64,000 bases of DNA, taken from assembly GCA_028023455.1 (NCBI GenBank), contig JAQFVV010000143.1:1402001-1466000 (forward strand), written 5' to 3'. The notes beneath the pieces were generated by a model that was not told where the DNA came from, did no database searches, and saw nothing but the letters and a program-made list of their open reading frames with translations. The DNA is from Epiperipatus broadwayi (taxonomy: Eukaryota; Onychophora; Udeonychophora; Euonychophora; Peripatidae). Positions 36,416 to 47,806 of the stretch are shown piece after piece (the first letter of the stretch is position 1; every line of letters starts with the position of its first letter). A program made the translations under genes and the position numbers.

Positions 36416-37940
36416 ACTGAAAAAAACCTTTCCTCCCTAGTGAAATCTGACTCCAGATGCAGTTTAAGTATTTATTAAACTAGATTAATAACAGGTAATT
36501 TAGTCCTTTGATTATAGCACGATAATTATGCTTATCTTATGAACTGAGTTCTATTAGTTACACCAATAGTAGATATCTGTTTAAGGCACTGTTAGTTTAA
36601 TAATAAATATTGTATTTTGTCTGATGTATTGTGTGTATGTTCTTACAATGTATGTTTTCATATATAATGTTCTTGCTATCATTTAATAGACTGACAGTGG
36701 TTGGCATCCCCATATATATATAATTCAGGTAAGGCTCTTTCATATAGAACTGGAGCACAAGAATCCAGACTTTTATTAAGCATATCTGAATTCCTGAACC
36801 TATGATGTTCATATTTTTTATTAGTAGCAATCTGTTCAGTCTTAGGATACTGCACATCTGGATGTGAAATCCCATGAATAATCACCCATCCACAAAGCAG
36901 TAATTTTATTAAGATTTAGTCTGTGACATAGCAAATATATGTTGGGTTAAGGTAACCAGTTCTTTCTTTTGTTAAATGCTTACTCAGAAATTGTCTGAAA
37001 TTAAGAGAATCTTTGATTATTGGACTAAATCTGCATCATCCTTGAGCCTTATTATTATGCTTGATCTTAAAATGTATATATGAAACAGCCACCATATTAG
37101 CACTATAATGACCAATATAACTGTGGCTGGCATCATTATTTATAGATTAGCAAACCATGATACAAGAACTGAATTGGCATATTAGTTTTGTAGAATAATC
37201 TATCAACTGCAGGAATTTATCAAACATCATGATGAGATAAGCTGTAGTCCTCCAATTCATCTTATCCACTGTGTAATGCCTATATGTGTCTCAACACATA
37301 TTATTGTATAATTATTTGTGTTTATTTTAATTGTTTGATTTCATTTTATTAATAAACCTATTGAAAATTTCTCTCATTTCTATATCTTTTACTCAAGGCC
37401 AATTCTCATTAACTTATTTAACTGTGTATGCTTAATATGCATTATAAGTTAAATATTAGAATTACTTTGTTTAATTTTATTAGTAGGTTTATTTGACTTA
37501 TTGTCTATTATTTGTGGAATTAATTTTGGGGTTTCATGTCTCTCCTTGTTTGGAGTCAGCTCACGGATTAAATTAAGACCCATGTGTACCCTCAGAAATG
37601 TTATTTATAGAGTGTTAAGCCATAGAACACTAGTAAACAGGTTGAAGCTTGGTTGGATCTGGGATTTCACTATCCCATTTTGATTGGCTTTAAGGTATTT
37701 TGCTTGGTCTCTAGGTTTTGTTATGTGAACATACAAATCTGATTATTACATAGTTTTTTCTCCTGATTATGGTGTCACAATGTGTAAGCTTGATTATTTC
37801 TTACATGAGACCCTAAGTAAAAAATTTCCTTGTTCCCAATTCTGACATACCAAACGGATGAACTGATATTTATTATGAGACCATGGTAAAAAAAATTTTT
37901 TTGTTTGTGATTATTAATCATGTTCCACACACAATTAGTT
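36416..37940. other. AT-rich spacer
   Basis: No supported gene. Open frames at 36597-36885 and 37501-37683 show no domain and no splice context. Confidence 0.4.
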
Positions 37941-37948
37941 TGGGTTAA

Positions 37949-38004
37949 GATAAATTATACAAAATGTGTCAGAAATGTAGGATAAATTATACAAAATGTG
38001 TCAG
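37949..38004. repeat. 32-bp tandem duplication
   Basis: GATAAATTATACAAAATGTG and its continuation appear twice, 32 bp apart. Confidence 0.85.
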
Positions 38005-38261
38005 TAAATTATTTTCACACCTGATTATATAATGCATATCATTTTAATATTTGAGGTTTGATATTATGTATATAATATCATGTAATTTCTTGCTTGCTGG
38101 TGACTTAAGAGTGACTTGAATAGAATATGAGTCATCCTTATAAAAAAAATTTGTCATCAGGAGTAGGAGAAAATTTAAAAAGGGGGGATCCATCATTTAA
38201 AATTTTTTATTGTTTTAAAAATTGGATTGGATGTGAGGAAAAGATAACAAGGAGGCAAGAT

Positions 38262-38345
38262 AGTTATATATACTCTAAGTAAAATAAACCTGGCAGAGAA
38301 ATAATTATATATACTCTAAGTAAAATAAATCTGGCAGAGAAGTTA
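38262..38345. repeat. 41-bp tandem duplication
   Basis: The block TTATATATACTCTAAGT, then CTGGCAGAGAA, appears twice with a 41-bp period and one or two differences. Confidence 0.85.
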
Positions 38346-38429
38346 TAAAAATACAATCATGAATCTATAGCAGGAATTACAAAGCAGCTTACTATGGAAG
38401 GAGTGAAGAGACAGAGTGGATAACAGTTT

Positions 38430-38488
38430 TCTTCTTCTTCTTCTTCCTCTTCTTCTTCTTCTTATTATTATTATTATTATTATTATTA
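38430..38488. repeat. (TTC)n(TTA)n microsatellite
   Basis: A compound trinucleotide tract changes from TTC to TTA units and abuts the left end of the 360-bp repeat. Confidence 0.95.
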
Positions 38489-38490
38489 AA

Positions 38491-39212
38491 AAATGTAAAT
38501 ATATTAAATTTAAGCGTAAACAGATAATATTATAATAATGTGAAAGCTACACCTTCAAACAGATACGCTTTAAAAATGCTTACGTGACAGCCAATCAGAT
38601 GGAATAATGGCATCACATGGGACTCTAAATTCTAAAACACAAGCCAGAACTATTAGAAAAAGATGGGGCCCATCTTAATCTATGCCTCAATTATATTTAA
38701 ATAAGCCAGACTAAAGCATTTTGAACTAAGAGTGTGAAGCTTAAATACTTTCACATTTAATCCACTAAATATTATATATATAAATTAACAACACGAAATC
38801 ATCCGATTTACAACGGAGCAATATTTTAAATCTAATGAAATGATATTAATAAATGTAAATATATTAAATTTAAGCATAAACAGATAATATTATAATAACG
38901 TGAAAGCTAAACACCTTCAAACAGATACGCTTTAAAAATGCTTACATGACAGCCAATCAGATGGGATAATGGCATCACATGGGACTCTAAATTCTAAAAC
39001 ACAAGCCAGAACTATTAGAAAAAGATGGGACCCATCTTAATCTATGCCTCAATTATATTTAAATAAGCCAGACTAAAGCATTTTGAACTAAGAGTGTGAA
39101 GCTTAAATACCTTCATATTTAATCCACTAAATATTATATATATAAATTAACAATGCGAAATCATCTGATTTACAATGAAGCAATATTTTAAATCTAATGA
39201 AATGATATTAAT
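38491..39212. repeat. 360-bp unit, two tandem copies
   Basis: The unit beginning AAATGTAAATATATTAAATT at 38491 recurs at 38851 (period 360) and its first ten bases start again at 39213. Copies differ at roughly a dozen positions by eye. Each contains AGCCAATCAGATGG, a TATATATA stretch and a short AT-rich end. Confidence 0.9.
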
Positions 39213-39221
39213 AAATGTAAA

Positions 39222-39483
39222 TATTGCTTCGTTGTAAATCGGATGATTTCGCGTTGTTAATTTATATATATAATATTTAGTGGATTAAATGTGAAGGTAT
39301 TTAAGCTTCACACTCTTAGTTCAAAATGCTGGAGTCATAGATTAAGATGGGTCCCATTTTTTTCTAATAGTTCTGGCTTGTGTTTTAGAATTTAGAGTCC
39401 CATGTGATGCCATTATTCCATCTGATTGGCTGTCACGTAAGCATTTTTAAAGCGTATCTGTTTGAAGGTGTTTAGCTTTCACG

Positions 39484-39512
<29 letters not shown>
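39222..39512. repeat. Inverted third copy of the 360-bp unit ending in (TTA)n
   Basis: The bases at 39222-39490 are the reverse complement of most of the second tandem unit (about 38895-39190), with an internal deletion of about 28 bp. The arm ends at AGCTTTCACG and runs into a (TTA)n tract at about 39484-39512, mirroring the TTA tract on the left. Together the units can fold into a hairpin with a loop of only about 35 bp. Confidence 0.9.
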
Positions 39513-39514
<2 letters not shown>

Positions 39515-40934
39515 ATTGATTATTGTTAATACTATGTGAATGCAAATCAGGCAGAATTGAGTTAAAAAGATGAGAAGAGGATTAAGGATAGGATAAGGAT
39601 AAGAATATGTAGTAGGCTTGAAGTCAGGAAAGTTAGAGAGATAGCCATTCTATGGTGAGGGGGGATAGTAAACAGCCATATTACAAAATTATTATATTGA
39701 GTCATTGCTAACAAAATAAAATAGGACATGAAAGGGACCCAAAAATTAGAATCAATATGAACAGTAGCTCAGAAATAGAGATTGAAGGTGTGGGAGATGA
39801 GATTGAAGGGGAAGTATGTGGAGAAAATATTGAAGGGGGGAGTAAGTGTGGGAGAAGAGACCAAAGGAGAAATAAGCACAGGCGAAGGAAGAAATGAGCC
39901 AATGTGTAGAAGAAGAATTCATGGAAAGTCCCATATATGTTAAAGACCCATCCAAGGTAAGTCAAGAGAAAGAATCAGTGAAAGATGTCAAGAGGAATAT
40001 ATTGCAGGCTGGATCATAATCTTACAGGATATGAGGGAGACAAATTGAATGATGGATCAAAAGATGAGCGAGAGAGATTGAAGGATTAATCTAAAGATGG
40101 ATGAGAGAGATTGAATGATGAAGGCCAGAAACAAGCAGGATATGTTAGAAATATGAAAAAGTGGAAAAGTCTAGAAGAGAGAGACAAAAATGAAGAAGAG
40201 CCAGATGAGTTGAGAATAGATTGTTAGTGGAAGTATGGAGAAGTTCATAATTAAAGTGACTTCTAGATATGAAGCAAGAAGAAACCAACACCATACAGGA
40301 ATTAAGAGGGGAATTTGAGGTCATCAGTGGTAAAGTAGAAGTGCAAGAGGCCTCCCTAAATGAGACAATAAAAGAAATCAAAGAGGGCCTAGAAAAGAAA
40401 ATAACAGAGGACAATGCAGAACAGGGCCAAGAATGATGGGAACAGGGAGAAGCCATACAATAATTACAATAATTGTAAGAGGCACTGAAGGAGATAAAGG
40501 AAATCTTATATAAGTTGAAGGAGACTCATTCATAATAATATCATAACCTGGGAATGGATACAGTTGTGGCGCAACATCCAGAAGAAAGAATGCAGATCTT
40601 GTCAGGCTAGTAGGGGGAGTATAGGGGGAGTATAGAAACATACAAAAGAGAATACTAAAAATGTGGGAATAGAGGATCAAGGTGGGTAGAAACTTGTGCT
40701 ACCATGAATTTTAGATTTTGGGAAAAGATTGAAAAGAATCTGTTTGTCTGTGGGGTGAATCATCACTCATAGGGATTCCAGACCAAGGCCAATCAAAGGA
40801 ACACTGTACCAGACAGTGGCTTTAGAAATTTAGAGGAACCATAGAGAAATTTTTTAAAATGAACCCTGTATGAGAGATGGACCTTCAGACCCAAATGGTC
40901 AAATTTTTACAAATCAAGACTTTTAAGGGGGACA

Positions 40935-41195
40935 TTGGGGAAGAGTCTGAAGGTACACATGGAAAGCTTACAGGAATTGTTTCATTTCTACAAGATGGGG
41001 CCATCAGACCAGGTTGCTCTTGCTATTCACTACCTCCAAGGATGTGCTAAGTCATGGTGGGATTGCCAGACAGACAAACCCTGTACATTCAAGAATTACT
41101 GCATGCCATTAGGCAGTGTGGAATGCCAAAATGGGATCTACCACACCATCCCATATAAACCTTATAGATCAATGCCCAAAGAGACACATTACTAA
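40935..41195 (+). pseudogene. Gypsy-type Gag fragment
   Basis: The open frame includes GPSDQVALAIHYLQGCAKSW followed by W, the capsid-like block with paired Trp residues common in Ty3/Gypsy and domesticated Gag proteins. Flanking Gag sequence is out of frame. Confidence 0.65.
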
Positions 41196-41679
41196 TTTTT
41201 TATGAGGCAGGTACATCAGTTTTGATCCCTGATCACCTTCACAGATGCTCAGGTGATCCTCATAGTTCAACAAATATATGTCACTTCAGGTTCAGCAAAT
41301 GATGGTAGGATTCAGGATCATGGTCATTGAGGAAATGGTGGAGTTCTTGACCATGATCAATTATACACACTTCAATAAAGAACTCCGGAAAAAGTCAGTA
41401 AAGCAGAGCCTCCAAGGTATCAGGCCATGACAGTTTTTAATTGATGCCCACAGGGGATCCTCTCCCCATAATACCCAAGACAAATGAGAGTCAAGAGACA
41501 TTATAGAGATTAGCAATCAGTAAACTTCAGGGGATTCTATTAGACTATTTCTTCTACCAGAGCCCCATTAATCAACCAAGGAACAAAATGTTTAAAAAAA
41601 GCCTCTATGTCCACAATCATGGTGTCTGATGAACCTGGGTCTGAATTTCAAATAAGACCATGCCCAGTGGCCAATCTCA

Positions 41680-41770
41680 AACTTGGTACCCTGTGAGTGA
41701 CTGCAGTGATAGATACTGGTGTACAGGTACAATTAACCTCCAAGGAAAGGCTGATGCAGCTAGAGGGTTA
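41680..41770 (+). pseudogene. Aspartic protease remnant
   Basis: One plus-strand frame reads VTAVIDTGVQVQLTSKERL. The DTG triplet at 41712-41720 is the catalytic motif, with Val in place of the usual small Ala/Ser residue after it. The flap region is not recognisable. Confidence 0.6.
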
Positions 41771-42059
41771 ATCACCTTTAGTAATAAAATTGCCAGTCAG
41801 TGCTACCTAAATGACTCTGGCTAATGGTAAGAAGATCAAGACTGAAAGGTACTAATTTTGGCTGGATCTTAAATTGGGCCAAATGATTCTTGGCCACTCT
41901 TTCTCGGTCATCACAGGGTAGAATCAAGATATAGTAGTAGGGACTGATTTTTTCAGGGAACATAGATGTGTAGTTGACTACCACCAGAATGTTAATTTTC
42001 TTGTACCAAGAGAAAGTTAGACTTGGAAGATCTGATCAACTTTCCAGATATCTGGATCC

Positions 42060-42850
42060 AGATGTCTGTTACCAAGTCCTGAGAAGGAATTAATTACTAG
42101 TAAAATTAAAAGATCATCCCTGAACAGGCCAGAAGAAAATGCACTGTTGCAGGAGTGCTATAGAAGAATATGGGGGTCTTCTCTTCTCCAATACCCCAGG
42201 AGAGACCAAGAACTATATTCATCAGATACAGCTTAATGAGGAGATTCACTTCCAGACAACAACCTACCTGATATCATTTCAAGCAGAGATCAATGCTCAA
42301 ATCTAGAAAATGATAAGACTGGGGGCATCAAAAAGAGTCAATTGCCATACAGCAACCCATTAGTAGTCATGAAGAAGAGAGACAGATCTGTGAGGCTCTG
42401 TCTTGATAACTATAAGTTAAATAAATTAATGATTCCAGAGAGAGATGTGCCACTCTTATACCAGAGATCTTTGTGAGACTGGTGGGAAAAAATGTCTTCT
42501 CAATCGTAGATTTGACTACCAGCTGTTGGAAGATGGTATTGGATATCTGAGATCAAAAGTACACCATGTTTTAGTACCAGGTTCAAATCCATGTATTTAA
42601 AAGAGTGACTTTTAAGTTGATCAACAGTGGAGTGCTCTAATGAGGTATTTAGATCAGGTCTTGTCTGAGGAAATCAAAGCACAGATCATCTGTTTTATGA
42701 ATGATGTGGTGATCAGTGATCACCTCCCTCAATTTAGAAGAGCATTTAAAACACTTGTGAAAGTTCTTCCTTGAATGTTCTACTAAGAATATGACTGTAA
42801 AAGAAAAGCTGCTTTGCATTCCAGGAGATTTCTTTTTTGAGAAATCTTGT
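42060..42850 (+). pseudogene. Gypsy-type reverse transcriptase remnant
   Basis: The plus strand in shifting frames gives an NPLVVMKKRDRSVRLCLDNY block (about 42356-42412), then NKLMIPERDVP, then LVGKNVFSIVDLTTS (about 42480-42520), which contains the first catalytic Asp. A FMNDVVISDHLPQFRRAF block lies at about 42694-42750, where FMND replaces YMDD. Its loss of the first Asp of the catalytic pair and the many stops show it is dead. Confidence 0.85.
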
Positions 42851-42960
42851 GAACAGCAATGGTATAAGCTCACCCAGGCAAAATACAGTCTATTAAAACT
42901 TTCCCTAGACTAACTACCAGACTGTATTTTGCCTGGGTGAGCTTATACCATTGCTGTTCA
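42850..42960. repeat. 42-bp perfect inverted repeat with 27-bp loop
   Basis: The bases at 42850-42891 and 42919-42960 are reverse complements (TGAACAGCAATGGTATAAGC at the left arm's start). By eye no mismatch was found. It sits at the end of recognisable Gypsy pol. Confidence 0.9.
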
Positions 42961-43489
42961 TATTACTACCATAAATTTTAACCAGCTTTTTCTCAAGATA
43001 CCTTGACTCTCTTAGAATTATATTAAAAGGGCCAACCTTAGGAGTGGTGTGAAAGACAGGAGTAAATACATCATGTTCACCATTGCCCATGTTTGGCAAA
43101 GGACCTCATGTAAAATGTTATCTTAGTAATTAAGTTAAAGTGAACTAATGTTTATTGTAAATCAATTTGTTTATATTATTATTAAATTTTAGTCTTTGTC
43201 TCTATATGGTTTCTTGGTTCATTAATTATTAATAACCTTTATTCAAATCAGATACATAGTACCATATACAAATACGGATACAAACTGAAAATGTGAAGTT
43301 GCATTAGAATAGCAGATCCAAAGGTTCGAATTGAATTCAAATTAATATTATTTTGTTTGATTTACTTTAAAAATTAAATTCATTTAAGACTGCATGAGTG
43401 AATGTTGAATGTACAGAAAAATTTAAACTTTATTTAAACTTTTCAAATACAAACAACTTGTTAGTAATAACACGCAATTAGACAGTACA

Positions 43490-43552
43490 GGTTAGTAATT
43501 AAACAATGTTTCGAGTAGAATTATTCTTTACTCTTCTTCAGATGTTGCTGTT
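43490..43552 (-). ncRNA. Hammerhead-ribozyme-like motif, best conserved core
   Basis: On the minus strand CTGAAGA (plus 43541-43535) fits CUGANGA. One extra A follows, then GAGTA (43533-43529), which pairs perfectly with TACTC (43517-43513) as stem II, closed by an 11-base loop. GAAAC comes immediately after (43512-43508). The conserved core is therefore intact apart from the extra unpaired A. Stem III (AC against UU) is damaged and stem I is weak. Confidence 0.6.
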
Positions 43553-44049
43553 CTGATATGCACAGTGACATAGAAAGTTAAACTTGCACCTTTAGATTCT
43601 TGAATATCAAATTTAAGGCAAACATTTTAACCAACTGAGTTATTCTGTCAAAGGCAACAGATAGTAGAAATTTGATATATTTATATGAGGGTTAGTTCAA
43701 ATTCTCCTGAGTCCTAATTTAAGGCAAATGCTCTAACCAACTGAGCTATTCTATCAAAGGCAACAGATAGTAGAAATTTGAGGGTTGGTTCAAATCCTCC
43801 TGAGTGCCTTCAAGGACTCAGGAGGACGAGCCCACCCTCATTCATAAATATATCTAATTTCTACTATCTGTTGCCTTTGACTTAGGAGGATTTGAACCAA
43901 CCGTCATATATAAATATATCAAATTTCTACTACCTGTTAGCTTTGACAGAATACCTGTTGGTTAGAGCATTTGCCTTAAATTCAGATATTCAAGAATCTA
44001 AAGATATGAGTTCAACTTCTATGCAAATACCGTCACTGTGCATATCAGG

Positions 44050-44116
44050 ACAGCAACACCTGAAAATGGAGAATGATAGTACTTGAAACATTGTGTAATT
44101 ACTAACCTGTGTTGTC
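44050..44116 (+). ncRNA. Hammerhead-ribozyme-like motif, mirror copy
   Basis: CTGAAAA at 44060-44066 has G8 of the core changed to A. GAAAC is at 44085-44089. A two-pair stem III is possible (AC 44088-44089 with GT 44095-44096 around a five-base loop), placing the expected cleavage after A 44097. CAACAC (44054-44059) can pair with GTGTTG (44109-44114), giving an outer part of stem I with an internal loop. Stem II is imperfect. Confidence 0.5.
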
Positions 44117-44190
44117 TAATTATGTGTTATTATTTAAATAAAGTTTAAAATTTTCTGTACATTCAACATTCACTCATAGATAATGGAAAT

Positions 44191-46567
44191 AGTCCAACAC
44201 ATCACATCTAATAATATACCATAATCACAAACATTCAGACAAATGCATATTGTTTAAATTATTATATCCATGAGAGTTGTACATTATTTTGAAGATAATT
44301 TTAAAATTGCATTTGTTAATGAATATCAGAATGGTATAAAAGTTACCTTTTTCATTATTGATATTAGAATGTCATCCTAGGTAAACGTTGTTCTTCTAAA
44401 TTTTATTGTTTCATGATTGTATTATTTAAATTTAATATTTCTTTAATTATTATGATTATTGTTATTATGGTACATTAGAATACATTAACTTATAAGGAAA
44501 ATGTATGTCTCCTATATTCAATTAGGATCTCATTCAGTTTATTCAACAATATGAGAAATCAAAATATATTTGTTTTATCAAGAACCCTGAGATCAATTTT
44601 ATCATTATTATTACATGATTTTACCATTACGTGAATCATATCTACATAGCATTATCAAATCAATTTTATTGTAGTATAAGAAAATTACATTAACTCTTAT
44701 TTTCCAAGAGTTAGATCAGATCATGGCAATAATTGAGGTTTTTAAGAATGTGATTCAGATTATTTCTATGTATTTCTTAGCTGTAATTTGTATATTTATT
44801 TTAAATTGGCATATGCCTCATTTACACATTTTTTTTTGTTTTGGTGAGAAAATATATATATATAAAGGGATTTCACCTTTATTGCTAAAAGGAGGTTGCC
44901 TTCACAATAGTTTGAAATTGTTGATATATATATATAAACATTTCTGACACAATTACTAAATCGTTGAAGTGATTGTTTATTTTTTATAAAGAAAGGAATA
45001 AAACAATGCAAGGAAAATATGTGTTAAAAGAATAGAAACCAATCTCTACCTTATGTGAGAGTTGTGTAATGAACATTATACTACAGAAATATTAACCATT
45101 ATTGGATAATCTCTAATCTAATGATTGACTAATGAAAAAGAAGCAACTTTGTTGTAGCAGGCTAATTTTTAGCTTCCTCTTGAATTTTTTAACTACTTAA
45201 CAAAAACAATAAATGTGATAGCTTAATGTTTTAGGATGACCCTTATTATATTTTACATAAATATATTATAATTTTTTTTTTTAAAAAAAATTACTCTAAC
45301 TTAAAAGTTTATATATATATATAGCTCAGACATTTATATTATGTAATATAATTGTCATGTTTTTAATATACTAATTAAAAAACTATTTACATGTGAACTA
45401 TAAGATATAAGAACACATGAGATTTGAGGAAGTGATAGCCATATTTTCTTATATTGAGCAAACCAATAGAAATTGTTAATTCATTTTCAAGAATCAAAAC
45501 TTTTTGGCATACAGGAGAATTGCGGTCCAAATGAACATAATGTTACATGCTATTTCAAAGTGTGTTGGGTATATGAAAGTAGCAAACACCCCTCTTATAA
45601 ATTTATGATAAACTGAAGACTGACAAAAGTAGATCTGATTTAGATTGAACCCTGATGATCAATAAAGAATCACCAGGCAATCCAACATTTTTCTAGGCAC
45701 TGGATCATTTAGTATTTAGAAAAGGTTTTACTTTTTTTTACCAAATAGCTCTTCATGAAATGCTATTGTTAATATATTTATGTATCTCTTATATAGTATT
45801 TCTGAATTTTAATCGTTCATTGATTGCAATTTTATAATTTTTGTTTGTTGAAGCTTTTGAAAAATAAACCTGAAATATTTTTCAGAAACATACAGAATAC
45901 TAAGATTTAAAAATTTTTAAAACATATATTAATTAGATTTAATTGAATAATTTTTATAAATGATTTTTCAAATACATTACAATACCACATAATTTGAAAG
46001 CAACAGAATAGTAAATGTTCAGGTGAACCTCTGAAACAATTAATTATCTTTATTATATCACATGCCATGCAGCATTATGCATCATGACACACAATATTGT
46101 AATTCTATCTTCTTATCTCTGCTGAGTTTCCTCATTTGTGTTATTGGTTTTTAATGGATAGCCAATACATATTCAATAATTAACTGATAATTTTAAAATA
46201 TGATAACTGTTTATATTGTTAAATAATCTTATCATAAAATGGAAACCACTATAATCCATTATGTTGTTTTTTTATTTCTTTCATATAAATAAATAAATAA
46301 AATAAAAAATTGTTATACAACATCAAATATAATATATTACTTAATATATTAAAGCTTTTTTGCCATTTCAATTTAACAACAAATTATAGTGAAATTTCAC
46401 AACCATTACACATAGTATCATCTAGATTTTATTTTTTTTGAACATTTTTTCTCTCCTTCCCCTTTTACACAACTATTACATGCATCATACAGTAAGCAAA
46501 GTCAACAATATTATTGCGTACTTATACAAGTTTATATTAATGCTAAATAATAATCCAAACTAAATAG
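44191..46567. other. AT-rich spacer
   Basis: No supported gene. The overlapping frames around 44723-45011 are low-complexity translations. Confidence 0.5.
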
Positions 46568-46979
46568 TAAGGGTTTAATAATTTATATATTTCATTGTTA
46601 TATATATTGTGGATATTCATTGTTATATAATGTGGATATTATTTACATTTGAAGAAAGGGAAGGATAATAAAAAACCCTTCTAGTTTTAAAATATATATA
46701 TAGTGAAAAAAATCATTAATTTTAACTTTCAATATAATTATACGGGTTTAATAATTTATATATTTTATTGTTATATAATGTGGATATTATTTACATTTGA
46801 AGAAAGGGAAGGATATAATGTGGATATTATTTACATTTGAAGAAAGGGAAGGAAAAGTGAAAACACTTTTAGTTTTGAAATATATAATCTAGATGTAATC
46901 ATTTTAAGACATTCAAAATGTCTTCCACTATATAATCTAGATGTAATCATTTTAAGACATTCAAAATGTCTTCCACTCT
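46568..46979. repeat. Nested tandem repeats
   Basis: A block of about 175 bp starting GGGTTTAATAATTTATATAT (46568) recurs at about 46744. Inside it a 41-bp unit (TATAATGTGGATATTATTTA onward) occurs three times, twice directly adjacent (about 46774 and 46815). A 49-bp unit (TATATAATCTAGATGTAATC onward) then repeats exactly twice at about 46881-46977. Confidence 0.85.
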
Positions 46980-47132
46980 TACTGCTTTGCTTCTATTATT
47001 TAATTTGTGCGAGTTTCAACTGATTAGTAATATTTTTCAGATCTAAAAAATATTCTATTGTAATTATTCATTACATAATGACTTTATCTAATATACTTAT
47101 ATTTATTTATCATTATTTATAAATATCTCAAG

Positions 47133-47137
47133 CACAT
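47133..47137. repeat. Target-site duplication, left copy
   Basis: CACAT flanks the LTR element and matches 49837-49841. Confidence 0.85.
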
Positions 47138-47714
47138 TGCAGTATATTGACTCTTCAATTACTGCACACAAAAGTTAATTTGCGAACTAGTTGGTTTAAT
47201 TCTCCAAACAGATCGATACTAACTGATTTACAGTTTATACAAAGTTCTGATTCCCGCTGAGCTGTGTTAGAAAAATACACTATGAACACACGATAACGAA
47301 TACTCGCACGATAATTCTGAACATCTAGTTTCTACGTCTAACTTCTCTTCTTTCTCCATGAGGGTAATACGCAATTCCCACGCTGTTCTTTGCAACTAAT
47401 GCGCTGCTTTAATTCACTTAAAACGCTCTGTACTCACTCTGTTGTTCTTTTCAAAAATGGCCTCCCTTTTATATGTTTTCTTTCTTTTGTTTTCTGGAGT
47501 AACTTATAAATTAAGGTGGGATTTAATTAGATTGGGTTTTGCTAATTAAATTCCTTCGTTATCTGTTTAATTAGTTTGTTACAATCGATTGCATTTCAAG
47601 CTAACGTCTATGATTAGAATATTAGTAGCAAAATTTAAAGATTTAACAATAAAATAATATTTTAGAATAAAGATACTTTCGTATGTACATTTAATTTAAA
47701 CTGCATATATTACA
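47138..47714 (-). repeat. 3' LTR
   Basis: 577 bp, TG...CA. It is near-identical to 49260-49836, with differences near 47266, 47323, 47358, 47402, 47408, 47607 and 47613 by eye. Confidence 0.95.
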
Positions 47715-47726
47715 ATACCTCCCCTT
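47715..47726 (-). other. Polypurine tract
   Basis: The minus strand reads AAGGGGAGGTAT directly ahead of the 3' LTR, the usual plus-strand priming site. Confidence 0.8.
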
Positions 47727-47806
47727 ACTCCAGAAAACCCCATGATGTGACTCCTCGGTGCTTTATTTTTTCTTTTTCCAAACTGGAGAAAACTTTATTT
47801 TTACGA

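Larger units (their letters stand above)
39540..43110 (+). mobile_element. Decayed Ty3/Gypsy LTR retrotransposon without recognisable LTRs
   Basis: Gag, protease and RT remnants occur in the expected order on the plus strand. The first part (39540-40900) is purine-rich, as expected for a Glu/Lys/Arg-rich N-terminal Gag. Stops occur throughout. No LTR pair, PBS or PPT was found. RNase H and integrase are not recognisable, and the 3' side ends at a 42-bp inverted repeat. Likely truncated and rearranged. Confidence 0.75.
43400..44190. mobile_element. Large PLE terminal-repeat palindrome with tRNA-like blocks
   Basis: The left half, about 43400-43805, mirrors the right half, about 43810-44180, with the centre near 43808. 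The outer arms match the PLE ends. Each half carries the hammerhead-like region, a TTGGTTAGAGCATTTGCC block (A-box-like, plus strand near 43957) and GGTTCAAATCCTCC (B-box-like, about 43788). In the left half a roughly 85-bp tRNA-like segment is duplicated in tandem (about 43630-43700 and 43720-43790). There is no RT coding sequence. It is a non-autonomous derivative of the PLE family. Confidence 0.8.

Noticed and set aside
39708-40680. Minus-strand Ser/Phe/Leu-rich open frames
   Set aside because: They are antisense shadows of the purine-rich plus-strand Gag region of the Gypsy remnant.
46568-46979. CRISPR-like array
   Set aside because: Units are directly adjacent or nested, without unique spacers, and the DNA is eukaryotic.
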